NCBI GenBank assembly: GCA_036365455.1
Contig: JAWQUS010000017.1
Location: 3,844,001-3,908,000, forward strand
Source of the DNA: Macrosoma leucophasiata
Taxonomy: Eukaryota; Arthropoda; Insecta; Lepidoptera; Hedylidae
Direction of reading: 5' to 3'
DNA: 64,000 nt
In this document: positions 33,139-42,261 of the stretch, piece by piece
Layout: each line of letters opens with the position of its first letter
How positions within the stretch are numbered: position 1 is the first letter of the stretch
The notes under the pieces: generated by a model
What the model was told of the DNA's origin: nothing
What the model saw: only the letters and a program-made list of their open reading frames with translations
Databases searched by the model: none
Program-made: the position numbers and the translations under genes

Positions 33139-34281
33139 TGTATGTATGTATGTATCTTCACGCCAGGTCCCTAACGGGGTAGGCAGAGAGTGTAGAGCGC
33201 CAGACATCCCGGTTCTGACAAACCTCTCGTGCCTCGTCTACCTTCATCATTCTCTTCATACATGCACGCCGATTCCTAAGACTTTTGACCCCACCATCAG
33301 ACAGAACTCGACCTATTTGGTCATGGTAGGTCAGCCTTGGTCTTCCTGGGCCCCTGCAACCATCCACATTCGCATTGTATATCTGTTTAGTCATTCGCTC
33401 ATTCGACATTCTTTCTATATGCCCGAACCATCGGAGCATGCCTTTTTTCATTTTTACACCGATACTATCATTCACACAAAGTCTCTTTCTTACATCTTCA
33501 TTACGAACGCGATCGGTGAGTGATACACCGCAGATCTTGCGCAAAGATCTCATCTCGACCGCGTTCAACTTACTTTCATGCTCTTTCCTGCATACCCAGC
33601 TCTCGCTTCCATATAAAAGCGTTGGAGTAAGTACAGCATTATGTACGGCTAGTCGAGCCCGCTGGCTGAGATGTTTCGATTCTAGCAGCTTACCCAACGC
33701 TCCATTCACGCAATTCCCAGCAAGCACTCTTCTTTCTATGTCAGTGGTGTACCTACCATCCTTGCTAAAAGCACATCCAAGATATACAATTTCATCAACC
33801 TGTTCTAACACTGCATCATCTACTACTACCCTTGCATTTGTTCTCTGTTCATCTCTTTCAAATACTAATACTTTAGTTTTATCCACATTCAATTGTAAGC
33901 CTTTCTCCATACAATCCTCTTTCATGACTGTGACTAGTGCTTGTAGCCCAGATGGTGTAGAGCTAACAATTACCGCATCATCTGCGTAAAGCAGACAGTT
34001 CACCACTAAGTCACCCATACGCACTCCCACATCCATCAACTTCACCCTCTGGAGGCATTTGTCCAGATATATAATAAACAGCCTAGACGAAAGCACGCAA
34101 CCCTGTTTGACACCGATGTTAACATCAAACCAGGGTGACATGTTACCATCTACCCGCACACATGCTTGACAGCCCACATACGTGGACTGTATTGCACGGA
34201 GCAGACTGCCATCAATACCATACTCTGGCAAAATGTCCCACAGCTCCTTTCGTAATACCCTATCAAACGCCTTCTCCAAAC
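33139..34281 (-). mobile_element. RTE1 LINE, 5'-truncated, frame open
   Basis: Bounded by the 12-bp duplication TACCCGCGACTA (33127-33138 and 34282-34293). The 3' end is a CATA repeat, as usual for RTE-type LINEs that end in simple repeats rather than poly(A). It is truncated inside the RT domain. Confidence 0.92.
33158..34279 (-). CDS. RTE1 reverse transcriptase, C-terminal 373 residues
   Basis: An open frame with no stop. It begins at the conserved block MEKAFDRV and continues with YGIDGSLLRAIQSTY, VKQGCVLSSRLFIIYLD, then CLLYADDAVIVSSTPSGLQA, with the catalytic YADD at about residue 97-100. YLGCAFSKDGRYTTDIERRV follows, and the C-terminal LRWFGHIERMSNERM and SAYPVRDLA end the protein. The endonuclease and RT blocks 0-2 are missing because of 5' truncation, so no active enzyme can be made. 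The 373-codon frame without damage and the perfect duplications imply a young insertion. Confidence 0.88.
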   Translation of the reverse strand: MEKAFDRVLRKELWDILPEYGIDGSLLRAIQSTYVGCQACVRVDGNMSPWFDVNIGVKQGCVLSSRLFIIYLDKCLQRVKLMDVGVRMGDLVVNCLLYADDAVIVSSTPSGLQALVTVMKEDCMEKGLQLNVDKTKVLVFERDEQRTNARVVVDDAVLEQVDEIVYLGCAFSKDGRYTTDIERRVLAGNCVNGALGKLLESKHLSQRARLAVHNAVLTPTLLYGSESWVCRKEHESKLNAVEMRSLRKICGVSLTDRVRNEDVRKRLCVNDSIGVKMKKGMLRWFGHIERMSNERMTKQIYNANVDGCRGPGRPRLTYHDQIGRVLSDGGVKSLRNRRACMKRMMKVDEAREVCQNRDVWRSTLSAYPVRDLA

Positions 34282-34873
34282 TACCCGCGACTACATCCGC
34301 GTAAAATTTAACAAGATTATGGTTCAGTAGGTATCTACGCGGACGAAGTCGTCGGCACAGCTAGTCTATTGTAATTCATAAATAAAAGTTAGTTATAAAG
34401 GCTAAGTTACTCCTTATTATACCTATGAGCTATCTGCCAGTGAAAGTGCCGTCAAAATCGTCCAGTCGTTCCCGAGAACAAACAAACAAACAGAAAAAAA
34501 ACTGTAAATTCAGTTTTTTGTGGTATATGTACTTTGTATATATAGCATATGCATTTAGTAAGAAGCGGTTATTGTTTTATTACAAACAGACACTCCAATT
34601 TTATTTATTTATATGTAGGTACCTAATATGTGTAGATTAGTGTGACACAAGACCGTAAATCAATGAATGGGATATGGCGTTACATTAATCGAGCACGCAA
34701 TGTGTTACCTACAATGTTAAGGGATTGGAATTTCTCATTAATATTGTGTTCAATGATTCGAGATTAATTCCAGAATTGTGATAATGTAGATGCCTATACA
34801 GGTCTCCTAGTTTAAATTGTTGGTCTAGTCACGTGAGTTATTTGATTGGATAGTCGTATGATTTTGGAATATG

Positions 34874-35079
34874 TATGTATGTATCTTCACGCCAGGTCCC
34901 TAACGGAGTAGGCAGAGAGTGTAGAGCGCCAGATATCCCAGTCCTGATGTACCTCTCGTGCCTCGTCTACCTTCATCATTCTCTTCATACATGCACGCCG
35001 ATTCCTAAAACTTTTGACCCCACCATCAGACAGAACTCGACCTATTTGGTCAAGGTAGGTCTTGGTCTGCCTGGCCCTC
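34874..35079 (-). mobile_element. RTE1 LINE 3' end, 5'-truncated
   Basis: CATA-repeat tail and the VRDLA end. The duplication is TGGAATATG (34865-34873 and 35080-35088). Confidence 0.85.
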
Positions 35080-35171
35080 TGGAATATGAACTTATACATA
35101 TATCTTTTAAGTAGTTTTTCATATGTAAACCAAGTGCACACTTTGCAAGGATAAATGTTGGCGCTACCGAT

Positions 35172-35258
35172 TTACAGTATCCAACAAGAATAGATAAATA
35201 ATTGTTTATTATTTGTTATCTCTTTCCCACCTTACCTATGCGACGTTTGCCGACAATT
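35172..35258. mobile_element. Element G, partial
   Basis: TTACAGTATCCAACAAGAAT, then GTTATCTCTTTCCCACCTTA, cut by the R retroposon. The interior also has a deletion. Confidence 0.55.
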
Positions 35259-35271
35259 TAGAATTGTAGTT

Positions 35272-35685
35272 TTTTTTTTTTTTTGTTATGGCATCGCTAT
35301 TACGCATATTGCCAGTGTCAAGTAAAACGATATTCCGTATTTATTTAAGCAGCGTAAAAGTTAGTATAATATAGTCATCAAGTATTATATGTAAGTATTA
35401 AGTATATAAGTTATCAAGTATAATATGTCAGTCAAGTGAGTTACAATCAAGTTATTCGAGTAAAGCGATGGCTACTTTACCAGAACATTTACAATTAAGT
35501 TTTGGAGGCAACCTGAAAGATCGTGTTTTCGCACTGTTATTCTATTTCACTATACACGGGCACTGTAATAAACTTATATCAAACAAAATGCCACCAACTT
35601 TATTCAATATAACTTATAAATACACCAAGAAAATGAAATAAAATAAGAGCACCATACGCCTCTTTCAAGGTTCCCGCCAAAACTC
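35272..35685 (-). repeat. Retroposon R, copy 1
   Basis: On the minus strand it starts GAGTTTTGGCGGGAACCTTG and ends GCGATGCCATAACAAAAAAA. The 13-bp duplication TAGAATTGTAGTT is at 35259-35271 and 35686-35698. About 410 bp, no sustained coding frame. It contains an internal AATAAAG. I see no tRNA, 5S or 7SL similarity, so its origin is unknown. Confidence 0.85.
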
Positions 35686-35713
35686 TAGAATTGTAGTTAT
35701 ATCGCGGGATGCT

Positions 35714-36865
35714 TTTTTTTTTTTTTTTAGCTCGGGCTTTGTGTAGGCGGCCTGTCTCGAGACGGCACTAGTCTACTTCACCGGGCAATCGGCGAGCGCA
35801 GAAGGCGCTCCAGCCTAGCAAAAAAGTTAGCGCAACTGCCTAAGGGTGACACATGCGGGTCCGTGCCTCGGCTTCGGGCGTTGCGGAGGGACATATGAGA
35901 CATATGCGATTATGGGCGGTGCAACTTTCGCTCTACTCCATTCGGTTGGTGATAACCAGAATGTCATCGGCCTCGCGGGGCCGGAGTCAGGGTCGGGATC
36001 AGGGGCGGGCGAGGCGCGAAACGCGTCGGCGCGTTGTATTGTTAGCGGTTTGTGCAGTGTGATTCTGTAAATGATTGTTCATAGCGGCGATGGCCAACGT
36101 GGTCTCATCGTCCGGATCTTTTAAGACGTGCCTTGGACGTCTCCTTTTGGCGCGATCAAAAGGAGTGTAAATCGCGGCCGCTCTGATCAGCGGATTCGGG
36201 TGGTGACTCGCCCGATCGAAATAGCGAGCTGAAGCTCGTTTCATAAACTGCCGGATGGTAGGCAGGTTTGCGTCAATGTGCAAGTTTTTATTACGTACGT
36301 ACCAAGGCGCGCCTACGGCTCTACGTAAGAATCGATTCTGCAAGGTTTGAAGTTTGCATAATATTGTCTTTTTCGCGTGGGCGAATACCGGGGACGCGTA
36401 ACATAATATGGACCTTATGCAGGACGTATAGGCACGGAGTTTGTTCCGGGCCGATAGCTTACTCTTTTTGTTTAATAAACAATGTAATTGGGACAACACG
36501 TATGCAGCCTTTGCGCGCGCTGCTCTCACATGTGCAGCGAAGGTCAGATGCCGATCAAGCGTCACTCCTAAGTATTTGATTTTGTCCATCCAGGGGATGG
36601 GCTCGTCAAACATAAGGACTGGGGCTACGTTGGGTCTGGGAGCGCGGTCCCGTATAAAGAGTATGGCAGCGCTCTTGCTAGGATTTACCTCTATACGCCA
36701 GCGGCGGAACCAAGACTCAAGGTCTTTGGCCGCCGCTTGCAGGGCTTTCCTTATGATCTCTGGCTTTCTTCCAGAGACGTAAATAGCAGTGTCGTCAGCG
36801 TACATTGCCACCTGAACGCCGTGGCGGACAGGGATATCGCTAGTGTATAGCGTGAACAGGAGGGG
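35714..36865 (-). mobile_element. Jockey-like LINE, 5'-truncated
   Basis: The poly(A) end (plus-strand T run) is at the left, and the 12-bp duplication TCGCGGGATGCT lies at 35702-35713 and 36866-36877. It landed inside an older RTE2 leader fragment. Confidence 0.9.
35999..36811 (-). CDS. Jockey-like reverse transcriptase C-terminal part, 270 residues
   Basis: An open frame starting at the catalytic MYADDTAIYVSGRK. It continues with LESWFRRWRIEVNPSKSAAI, KIKYLGVTLDRHLTF, and the thumb region RAYTSCIRSILCYASPVFAH and LQTLQNRFLRRAVGAPWYVR. These blocks are typical of the Jockey clade C-terminal half. It ends RRRVSRLARP. The endonuclease and most RT blocks are lost by truncation. Confidence 0.85.
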   Translation of the reverse strand: MAMYADDTAIYVSGRKPEIIRKALQAAAKDLESWFRRWRIEVNPSKSAAILFIRDRAPRPNVAPVLMFDEPIPWMDKIKYLGVTLDRHLTFAAHVRAARAKAAYVLSQLHCLLNKKSKLSARNKLRAYTSCIRSILCYASPVFAHAKKTILCKLQTLQNRFLRRAVGAPWYVRNKNLHIDANLPTIRQFMKRASARYFDRASHHPNPLIRAAAIYTPFDRAKRRRPRHVLKDPDDETTLAIAAMNNHLQNHTAQTANNTTRRRVSRLARP

Positions 36866-37010
36866 GTCGCGGGATGCTGCTGCCCCGTTGTTATTTATAC
36901 TACCGCCCTATTGCAATGGTTTGATCGCCATTGTTCGGTTGACTGACTGCACTAGCGGAAGAATTCTCTTCCAAGAGAAAAAAAATCCTCAGCTAGTAGA
37001 CATGGTGCGA
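36866..37010 (-). repeat. RTE2 leader fragment
   Basis: GGGATGCTGCTGCCCCG, GACTGACTGCACTAGCGGAA and GAATTCTCTTCC align with 6270-6360. Confidence 0.6.
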
Positions 37011-37093
37011 CGCCAGCAAAAAATTTTTTTTTTTTAAATCCCTACTGTGATGCCCAAGACGTCTTACAGTCCGCTGATTTTTTTTGTTCAACT

Positions 37094-37325
37094 ACTGTTT
37101 TTATCACACCACGGACACTGCCAAAATTCCATAGAAACGTTTAATTTGATCTCTATTACACACACATCAATCAGTGTCAGGTATTTACACGTGCACCTGT
37201 GTGCGTAGCACGTAGAGAATGCCAAACGTCGCCCATAAGAGGTTGGGTTGGGCGAGGCGGAGAAATCGGGCGGCACGTCGAAGTGTCCATTCTATACGTA
37301 GTATTATAACATATTCTATGGTTTT
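37094..37325 (+). repeat. Element A copy
   Basis: CCACGGACACTGCCAAAATT to CCATTCTATACGTAGTATTA and ATTCTATGG. No clear terminal inverted repeats. Confidence 0.65.
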
Positions 37326-37569
37326 TATAAACCCCTTATTTTTTTAATAATTGTACCCATCACAGAAATTTATATTCCTTAGTTTGTGGCAGAAATAAAA
37401 ATCACACAATTTATATAAAATATTTAATAACAATCTATAAAAAACATCTTACAACTTCATAGCATAATCTGTGAACATTTTATTCTTATAATTTAATTGT
37501 ATCACAGTGCGAATGTGTTTATGAGCTACGAGCAACTAGGACGAAATGACATAGAAGAAAATCATTTTG

Positions 37570-37614
37570 AGTGCATGCTTGTTTACCACTTCAAATTACA
37601 TAAAGAAAAAAAAT
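37570..37614 (+). repeat. SINE-C, extreme 3' end only
   Basis: CATGCTTGTTTACCACTTCA, then an ATTACATAAAG A-rich end. Confidence 0.5.
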
Positions 37615-37627
37615 AATTATTTTATTA

Positions 37628-37753
37628 TGACAGACACAAAACTGCCGCTCTTTAATAAAGGATAAAAATAATCGTAATGCGCTGTGCACACGATTATTTT
37701 TATTATCCTATTTTATTATCCTTTATTAAAGAGCGGCAGTTTTGTGTCTGTCA
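37628..37753. mobile_element. Harbinger-like MITE, 126 bp
   Basis: The terminal arms TGACAGACACAAAACTGCCG... and ...CGGCAGTTTTGTGTCTGTCA are identical inverted copies for about 38 bp. The element is almost all stem. TTA on each side suggests the 3-bp target of PIF/Harbinger elements. Confidence 0.75.
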
Positions 37754-37766
37754 TTATATATACATA

Positions 37767-38052
37767 TTTTTTTAATGTAATTGAAGTGGTAAACATGCAT
37801 GCAGTTCACATTGATGTTAAGTGATGACTGCAGCCTATAGACACCAACACAAAGACCAAGGTCAAAATGCAGATGCGTTACCACTCCTGAGGCCTAAGGT
37901 GTTATGCCTCTGTGCCGGAAATTACAGGGCCGTACATTACCACCTGACCGGAACACGATAGTGCTGAACACTACCACTTAGCGGCAAGTATATTAGGTAA
38001 TACGGTGGTGCCTACGCCCGCGAGCTCCGTCACTGGAGCTCTACCACCAGTA
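37767..38052 (-). repeat. SINE-C, full length
   Basis: Near-consensus; lies 13 bp from the MITE. Confidence 0.85.
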
Positions 38053-38725
38053 AATAAACTAACTAGTTAGAAATTATTAATCATATTATGTTTTCAAATT
38101 GTTGAAAACAGCTCCATGGCCGCGACACATTGCTGATGCCTTAAGTTCGTTTTAAGGAATATTTGTAATAACTTTTTGATTTTTGTGTGGCTCACAATAC
38201 GAATAAAAATATACATAATAATATTAGGTATTTTTTTTACATGTGCGCAGTCCTCGGATTTAAAATAGAGAAATTCAGTTTAGAGATTATTGTCAATATA
38301 TAACTTAAAATAAAATTAATTAAATATAATTCCAATACGTACCCTACATTCTTTTAAAACAATTTTAAGAAGCCTATAATTATCTACAAAACAATGTAAA
38401 TAGAAAAATGCATTTAAATTCATTTTATTAAAAAAGTCAATTAAGCTATAATTCGATTTCTGCACATTTTATTTAATAAAAACTGAGTGAATGAGTTTAA
38501 TTCAAAACTTTACATAAATTATTAGGATTATGCTGACAAATAAATAATTAACACAAAGTAATAAAATTACGTTCAATAAACCAAAACAAAAAAATGATTT
38601 TCGGTCTTTGCCCGTCACCACGGCAGCTGGAACGTCGGGTGTATGAAGAAGTTTGGGAGTGTTGTATACGCGAGAAAATCCGCAAGTTTAATTTCTACAA
38701 TGTTTTTTGGTCTGTTGTAAATATA
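38053..38725. other. AT-rich, nothing recognised
   Basis: No gene or repeat seen. Confidence 0.4.
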
Positions 38726-39029
38726 GAGCAACACGGGCCACCGGCGGCGGCGGTGCGGAGGGGAGTAGCCATATGCAGGCTTTCCCCTCTGTCAAAGTAC
38801 AAGCACAAGTGGTCCTATGCCTGTCGTAATAAGTTTAAATGTGTGCGTGAAATTGTTTATGTATTTTGTCAGAGTCAAGGGGTGAGTTTTGTAGTAATAG
38901 ACGATTTTTGTTGTATGTGTGTGCGTCACACAAATTTTCAGCCGCAAAATGACAGACTGTTTTGCATCGGTAATAAACGCTATGGCTACTCCCCTCCAGT
39001 CGGCTGGTGGCCAGTGTTGCTCTATGGTT
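38726..39029. mobile_element. Element H, complete copy
   Basis: Inverted ends ATAGAGCAACACGGGCCACC and GGTGGCCAGTGTTGCTCTAT, followed inward by GGAGGGGAGTAGCCATA and its complement. Confidence 0.75.
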
Positions 39030-39526
39030 ATAAATAATATTTTGTATAGAAACATAAAATATGATCAAAAGAAGTCCGTTCAATTTGAAAGAGCCTACTA
39101 AGAATAATCTATAGAAATGCAACTCTCATAAAACTCATCTCTTTTACTTTGGTTCCATTTGCGCGAACAAACCAACTGCAATCATAACAAACACTCACAC
39201 TTATAAAAAAAAATCATTTCGCTGAGCGACAAGGAAACGCCCAATTGCCTGATGCGCTGCGGTGTAGGACACACTGCCCTTGGACTTTATGTCCCGCCCA
39301 CGGTGTGTCTCTTTGTGGAACGTTTTTTGCCTTGATTACACATTTATTCGTAGGAAAGAGTGAATTTAATAAAAGCGATACGACGATTCACTGTCGATAT
39401 TAACATATTAATTTTATTTTATATACAAACACACACATCCAAAAATACCAGCACTTAAGATTTAGAACAAAAATGTTTACTGGAACTCAATAAGCACAAA
39501 GTCAATGTCTTTAAATCGAATTGTAC
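39030..39526. other. Intergenic, nothing recognised
   Basis: No gene seen. Confidence 0.4.
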
Positions 39527-39779
39527 AGTACTCAACAATTACTATTGCACATCGAGCCTGCGAAAGCGACGATCGGCTTGTTTCGAATTCGTAGAGCGTT
39601 ATCTCTGTTGCACACTGCCTACGTAAGCACTGACAGTCCGGTTTTGGTCAAAACTTGATCAAAATGGTCGACAAACTTCAAATAGGTACGGTCCGAAAGA
39701 GATAACGCTCTACAGACCCGATATAAGCCGAAGTCTCCTTCCTAGGCTCGATGTGCAATATTTATTGTTGAGCACTATA
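39527..39779. mobile_element. Element G, complete copy
   Basis: Ends CAGTACTCAACAATTACTAT and ATATTTATTGTTGAGCACT are inverted with GCACATCGAGCCT inside. From base 39585 onward it is the source of the 245-bp copy found in mariner 2. Confidence 0.75.
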
Positions 39780-40229
39780 CTTCTATCTAGTCTATGACAT
39801 TTCATGGAATATTGGAACTATTAGGGCCTTTATCACTCCTGATAGTAAAGAACTCATGTCAAACTGACCAGCATATATTCCATTTGTTCCTATCACTTTT
39901 TCTCACTTTGATATGTCGTTCGTTTGTGTGAGAGATTGATAAGATTCAATTCGGAGAAATATTATTTTCTTATATCTTGCTAATGTGTAGTTCTCATGAT
40001 TGACGAGTGACGTAAAAAGCAATATTTTTTGACTATGTCATGATATAATAGGTTGGGGAAAAAGTCTTTTCGCATTATAGTATGTATGAACTTGTAATAA
40101 AATCTCTTTGGCTGTAGTATTTGTATCTGGCTGGTTTTGGTATCATTGAAAGTTAAAATTTTAAAGAACATAATTCCAAATTCAAATTAGGCAAATGTGT
40201 GATTTTCATTTGATTTTCATACTGTCAAG

Positions 40230-41520
40230 ATGAGTGAATCTAATGAAGAAATTCGATACATTTTAAAATTTTACTACAAAAAAGGTAAAAATGCAACGCA
40301 AGCCACGAAAAAAATTTGCGATGTTTATGGACCTAGTGCAGTGTCTGTGAGAGTAGCACACATTTGGTTTAAGCGTTTTCAATCCGGAAATTTTGATGTC
40401 AAAGATGCACCTCGCTCTGGTCGCCCTATTACGGATAAAATGGATGCCATTTTAAAAAAGTGGAGCAAGATCGACATATCAGTAGAATTCGTAGAGCGTT
40501 ATCTCTGTTGCACACTGCCTACGTAAGCACTGACAGTCCGGTTTTGGTCAAAACTTGATCAAAATGGTCGACAAACTTCAAATAGGTACGGTCCGAAAGA
40601 GATAACGCTCTACAGACCCGATATAAGCCGAAGTCTCCTTCCTAGGCTCGATGTGCAATATTTATTGTTGAGCACTATACTTCTATCTAGTCTATGACAT
40701 TTCATGGAATATTGGAACTATTAGGGCCTAGGGAGCAAGATCGACATATCAGTAGTAACGACGTAGCTGAAGAACTGAGAATTGATCACAAAACAGTTTT
40801 GGCGCTTTTGAAAAAAGCTGGGTACAAAAAAAAGCTCGATATTTGGGTACCTCACGAGCTCACTGAAAGAAACCTAATGAACCGTGTGCTCATTTGTGAT
40901 TCTTTATTACGACGTAATGAAACCGAATCATTTTTGAAGAAGCTGATAACTGGTGATGAAAAGTGGATCACGTACGACAAGAACGTGCGAAAAAGGTCGT
41001 GGTCAAAGGCCGGTCAGGCTTCACAGAATGTGGCGAAACCCGGGTTAACTCGCAATAAGGTGATGTTGTGTGTGTGGTGGGATTGGAAGGGCATTATTCA
41101 TTATGAGCTATTACCACCAGGCAGGACTATCGATTCTGAACTCTACTGCGAACAACTGATGAGATTAAAGCAAGAAGTTGAGACAAAGCGGCCGGAATTG
41201 ATCAACAGAAGGGGTGTGGTGTTTCATCATGATAACGCTAGACCTCACACATCTATAGCCACTCAGCAAAAATTAAGAGAGTTTGGCTGGGAGGTGTTAA
41301 TGCATCCGCCGTATAGTCCTGACCTTACACCTTCAGATTTCCACCTGTTTCGTCTCTTCAGAATTCTTTATGCAATGTTAGGTTAACATCACGAGAGGAC
41401 TGCCAAATCCACTTGTCGCGGTATTTTGATGAGAAGTCCCAAAATTTTTATAGCAATGGGATCATGTCCCTACCTACAAGATGGCAAAAGGTTATCGAAC
41501 AAAATGGTACATACATACTT
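40230..41520 (+). pseudogene. mariner transposase, interrupted
   Basis: Starts MSESNEEIRYILKFYYKKGK. The N-terminal 80 or so residues are intact, with an uninterrupted TKKICDVYG where copy 1 is shifted. The frame then enters the foreign insert. It resumes at EQDRHISSNDVAEELRIDHK and holds TGDEKW, HHDNARPH and SPDLTPSDF with D,D34D spacing. A one-base deletion after HLFR (about 41350) shifts the last 50 residues. It is inactive. Confidence 0.9.
40485..40729 (+). repeat. 245-bp exact copy of 39585-39829
   Basis: Every base matches the segment exactly 900 bp upstream, by line-by-line comparison. The insert is bordered by a duplicated 23-bp mariner segment that begins GAGCAAGATCGACATA (ends at 40484, and again from about 40733). 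Confidence 0.9.
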
Positions 41521-41687
41521 TAGTTAAATTTAAATAAACTATATTAAAAAATGTTTTGAATTATCTTAAAAAATGCGAAGAAACTTTTTCCCCAACCTAA
41601 TATACAAATATTTCGTAGTTCCTAAATTCTTAACACTGGGAAAAAAAGTAATGTAAGTAGCTGTATCCCGCGAAATGGTGTTGTTTG

Positions 41688-41979
41688 TTTTTTTTTTTTT
41701 TATGTTATGTCAGTGGCAAACAAGCATGCAGTTCACATTGATGCCAAGTGATGACTGCAGCCTATAGACACCCACACAAAGACCAAGGTCAAAATGCAGA
41801 TGCGTTGCAACTCCTGAGGCCCAAGGTGTTATGCCACTGTGCCGGAAATTACAGGGCTGTACATTACCACCTGTCCGGAACACGATAGTGCTGAACACTA
41901 CCATTTAGCGGCAAGTATATTAGGTAATGCGGTGGTGCCTACGCCCGCGAGCTCCGTCACTGGAGCTCTACCACCAGTA
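41688..41979 (-). repeat. SINE-C downstream of calpain-7
   Basis: Full length, in the same orientation as the gene. It begins 138 bp past the stop codon and so may lie in the 3' UTR or just beyond. Confidence 0.85.
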
Positions 41980-41987
41980 GAAATTAA

Positions 41988-42062
41988 AATCCGATCACTT
42001 GTATCAGATCAGTAGTATCTGATCACCTGTATCTGATCAGTTGTACTTGACCTGTTGTACAT
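41988..42062. repeat. GATCA-type short tandem repeats
   Basis: About five imperfect units of roughly 13-14 bp (GATCACTTGTATCA, GATCACCTGTATCT, GATCAGTTGTACTT and similar), 55-130 bp past the calpain-7 stop codon. Confidence 0.75.
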
Positions 42063-42116
42063 GATCTAATTAGAATTTCGCAAAAGGCAAGCGTATTCCC
42101 TTCGCCTAGCAGCCGT

Positions 42117-42261
42117 CTAGTTGCGGGTTTCACACGTCACTTCGCTCGTAGACTTCAGTTCGAGGAAGAAAGGTCCCTCCTGTGAGGGGTAGAAAGTGGA
42201 CGGGGTCAGGATATAGATGCCGGCCGGTAGATTTCGAAGCTCGAGGTACACAAAACCAGAC
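42117..42261 (-). CDS. CAPN7: Calpain-7 exon 13: C-terminus and stop
   Basis: 145 bp, acceptor TCCCAG. Encodes [38 protein letters not shown] and SEVTCETRN then TAG. The QEGPFFL block is typical of the calpain-7 end. Confidence 0.94.

Larger units (their letters stand above)
33117..34617 (+). repeat. Repeat F split by RTE1
   Basis: The head ACTAGCTGTACCCGCGACTA is at 33119-33138. The remainder is at 34294-34617, after the LINE. An inverted second head (GACGAAGTCG...CACAGCTAGT) lies at 34338-34366. The tail contains TTTAGTAAGAAGCGGTTATT and CAGACACTCCAATTTTA. Confidence 0.65.
40051..41597 (+). mobile_element. mariner element, copy 2, with internal insert
   Basis: The ends GGTTGGGGAAAAAG and CTTTTTCCCCAACC are flanked by TA on both sides (40049-40050, 41598-41599). 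It is about 270 bp longer than copy 1 because of the insert at 40485-40729 and a short duplication. Confidence 0.92.

Noticed and set aside
33375..33989. 204-codon plus-strand frame
   Set aside because: It is the antisense shadow of the RTE1 reverse transcriptase, whose motifs (YADD, WFGHIE) are all on the minus strand.
38594..39037. 147-codon plus frame
   Set aside because: Most of it lies in element H, which recurs at three other places with disrupted frames.
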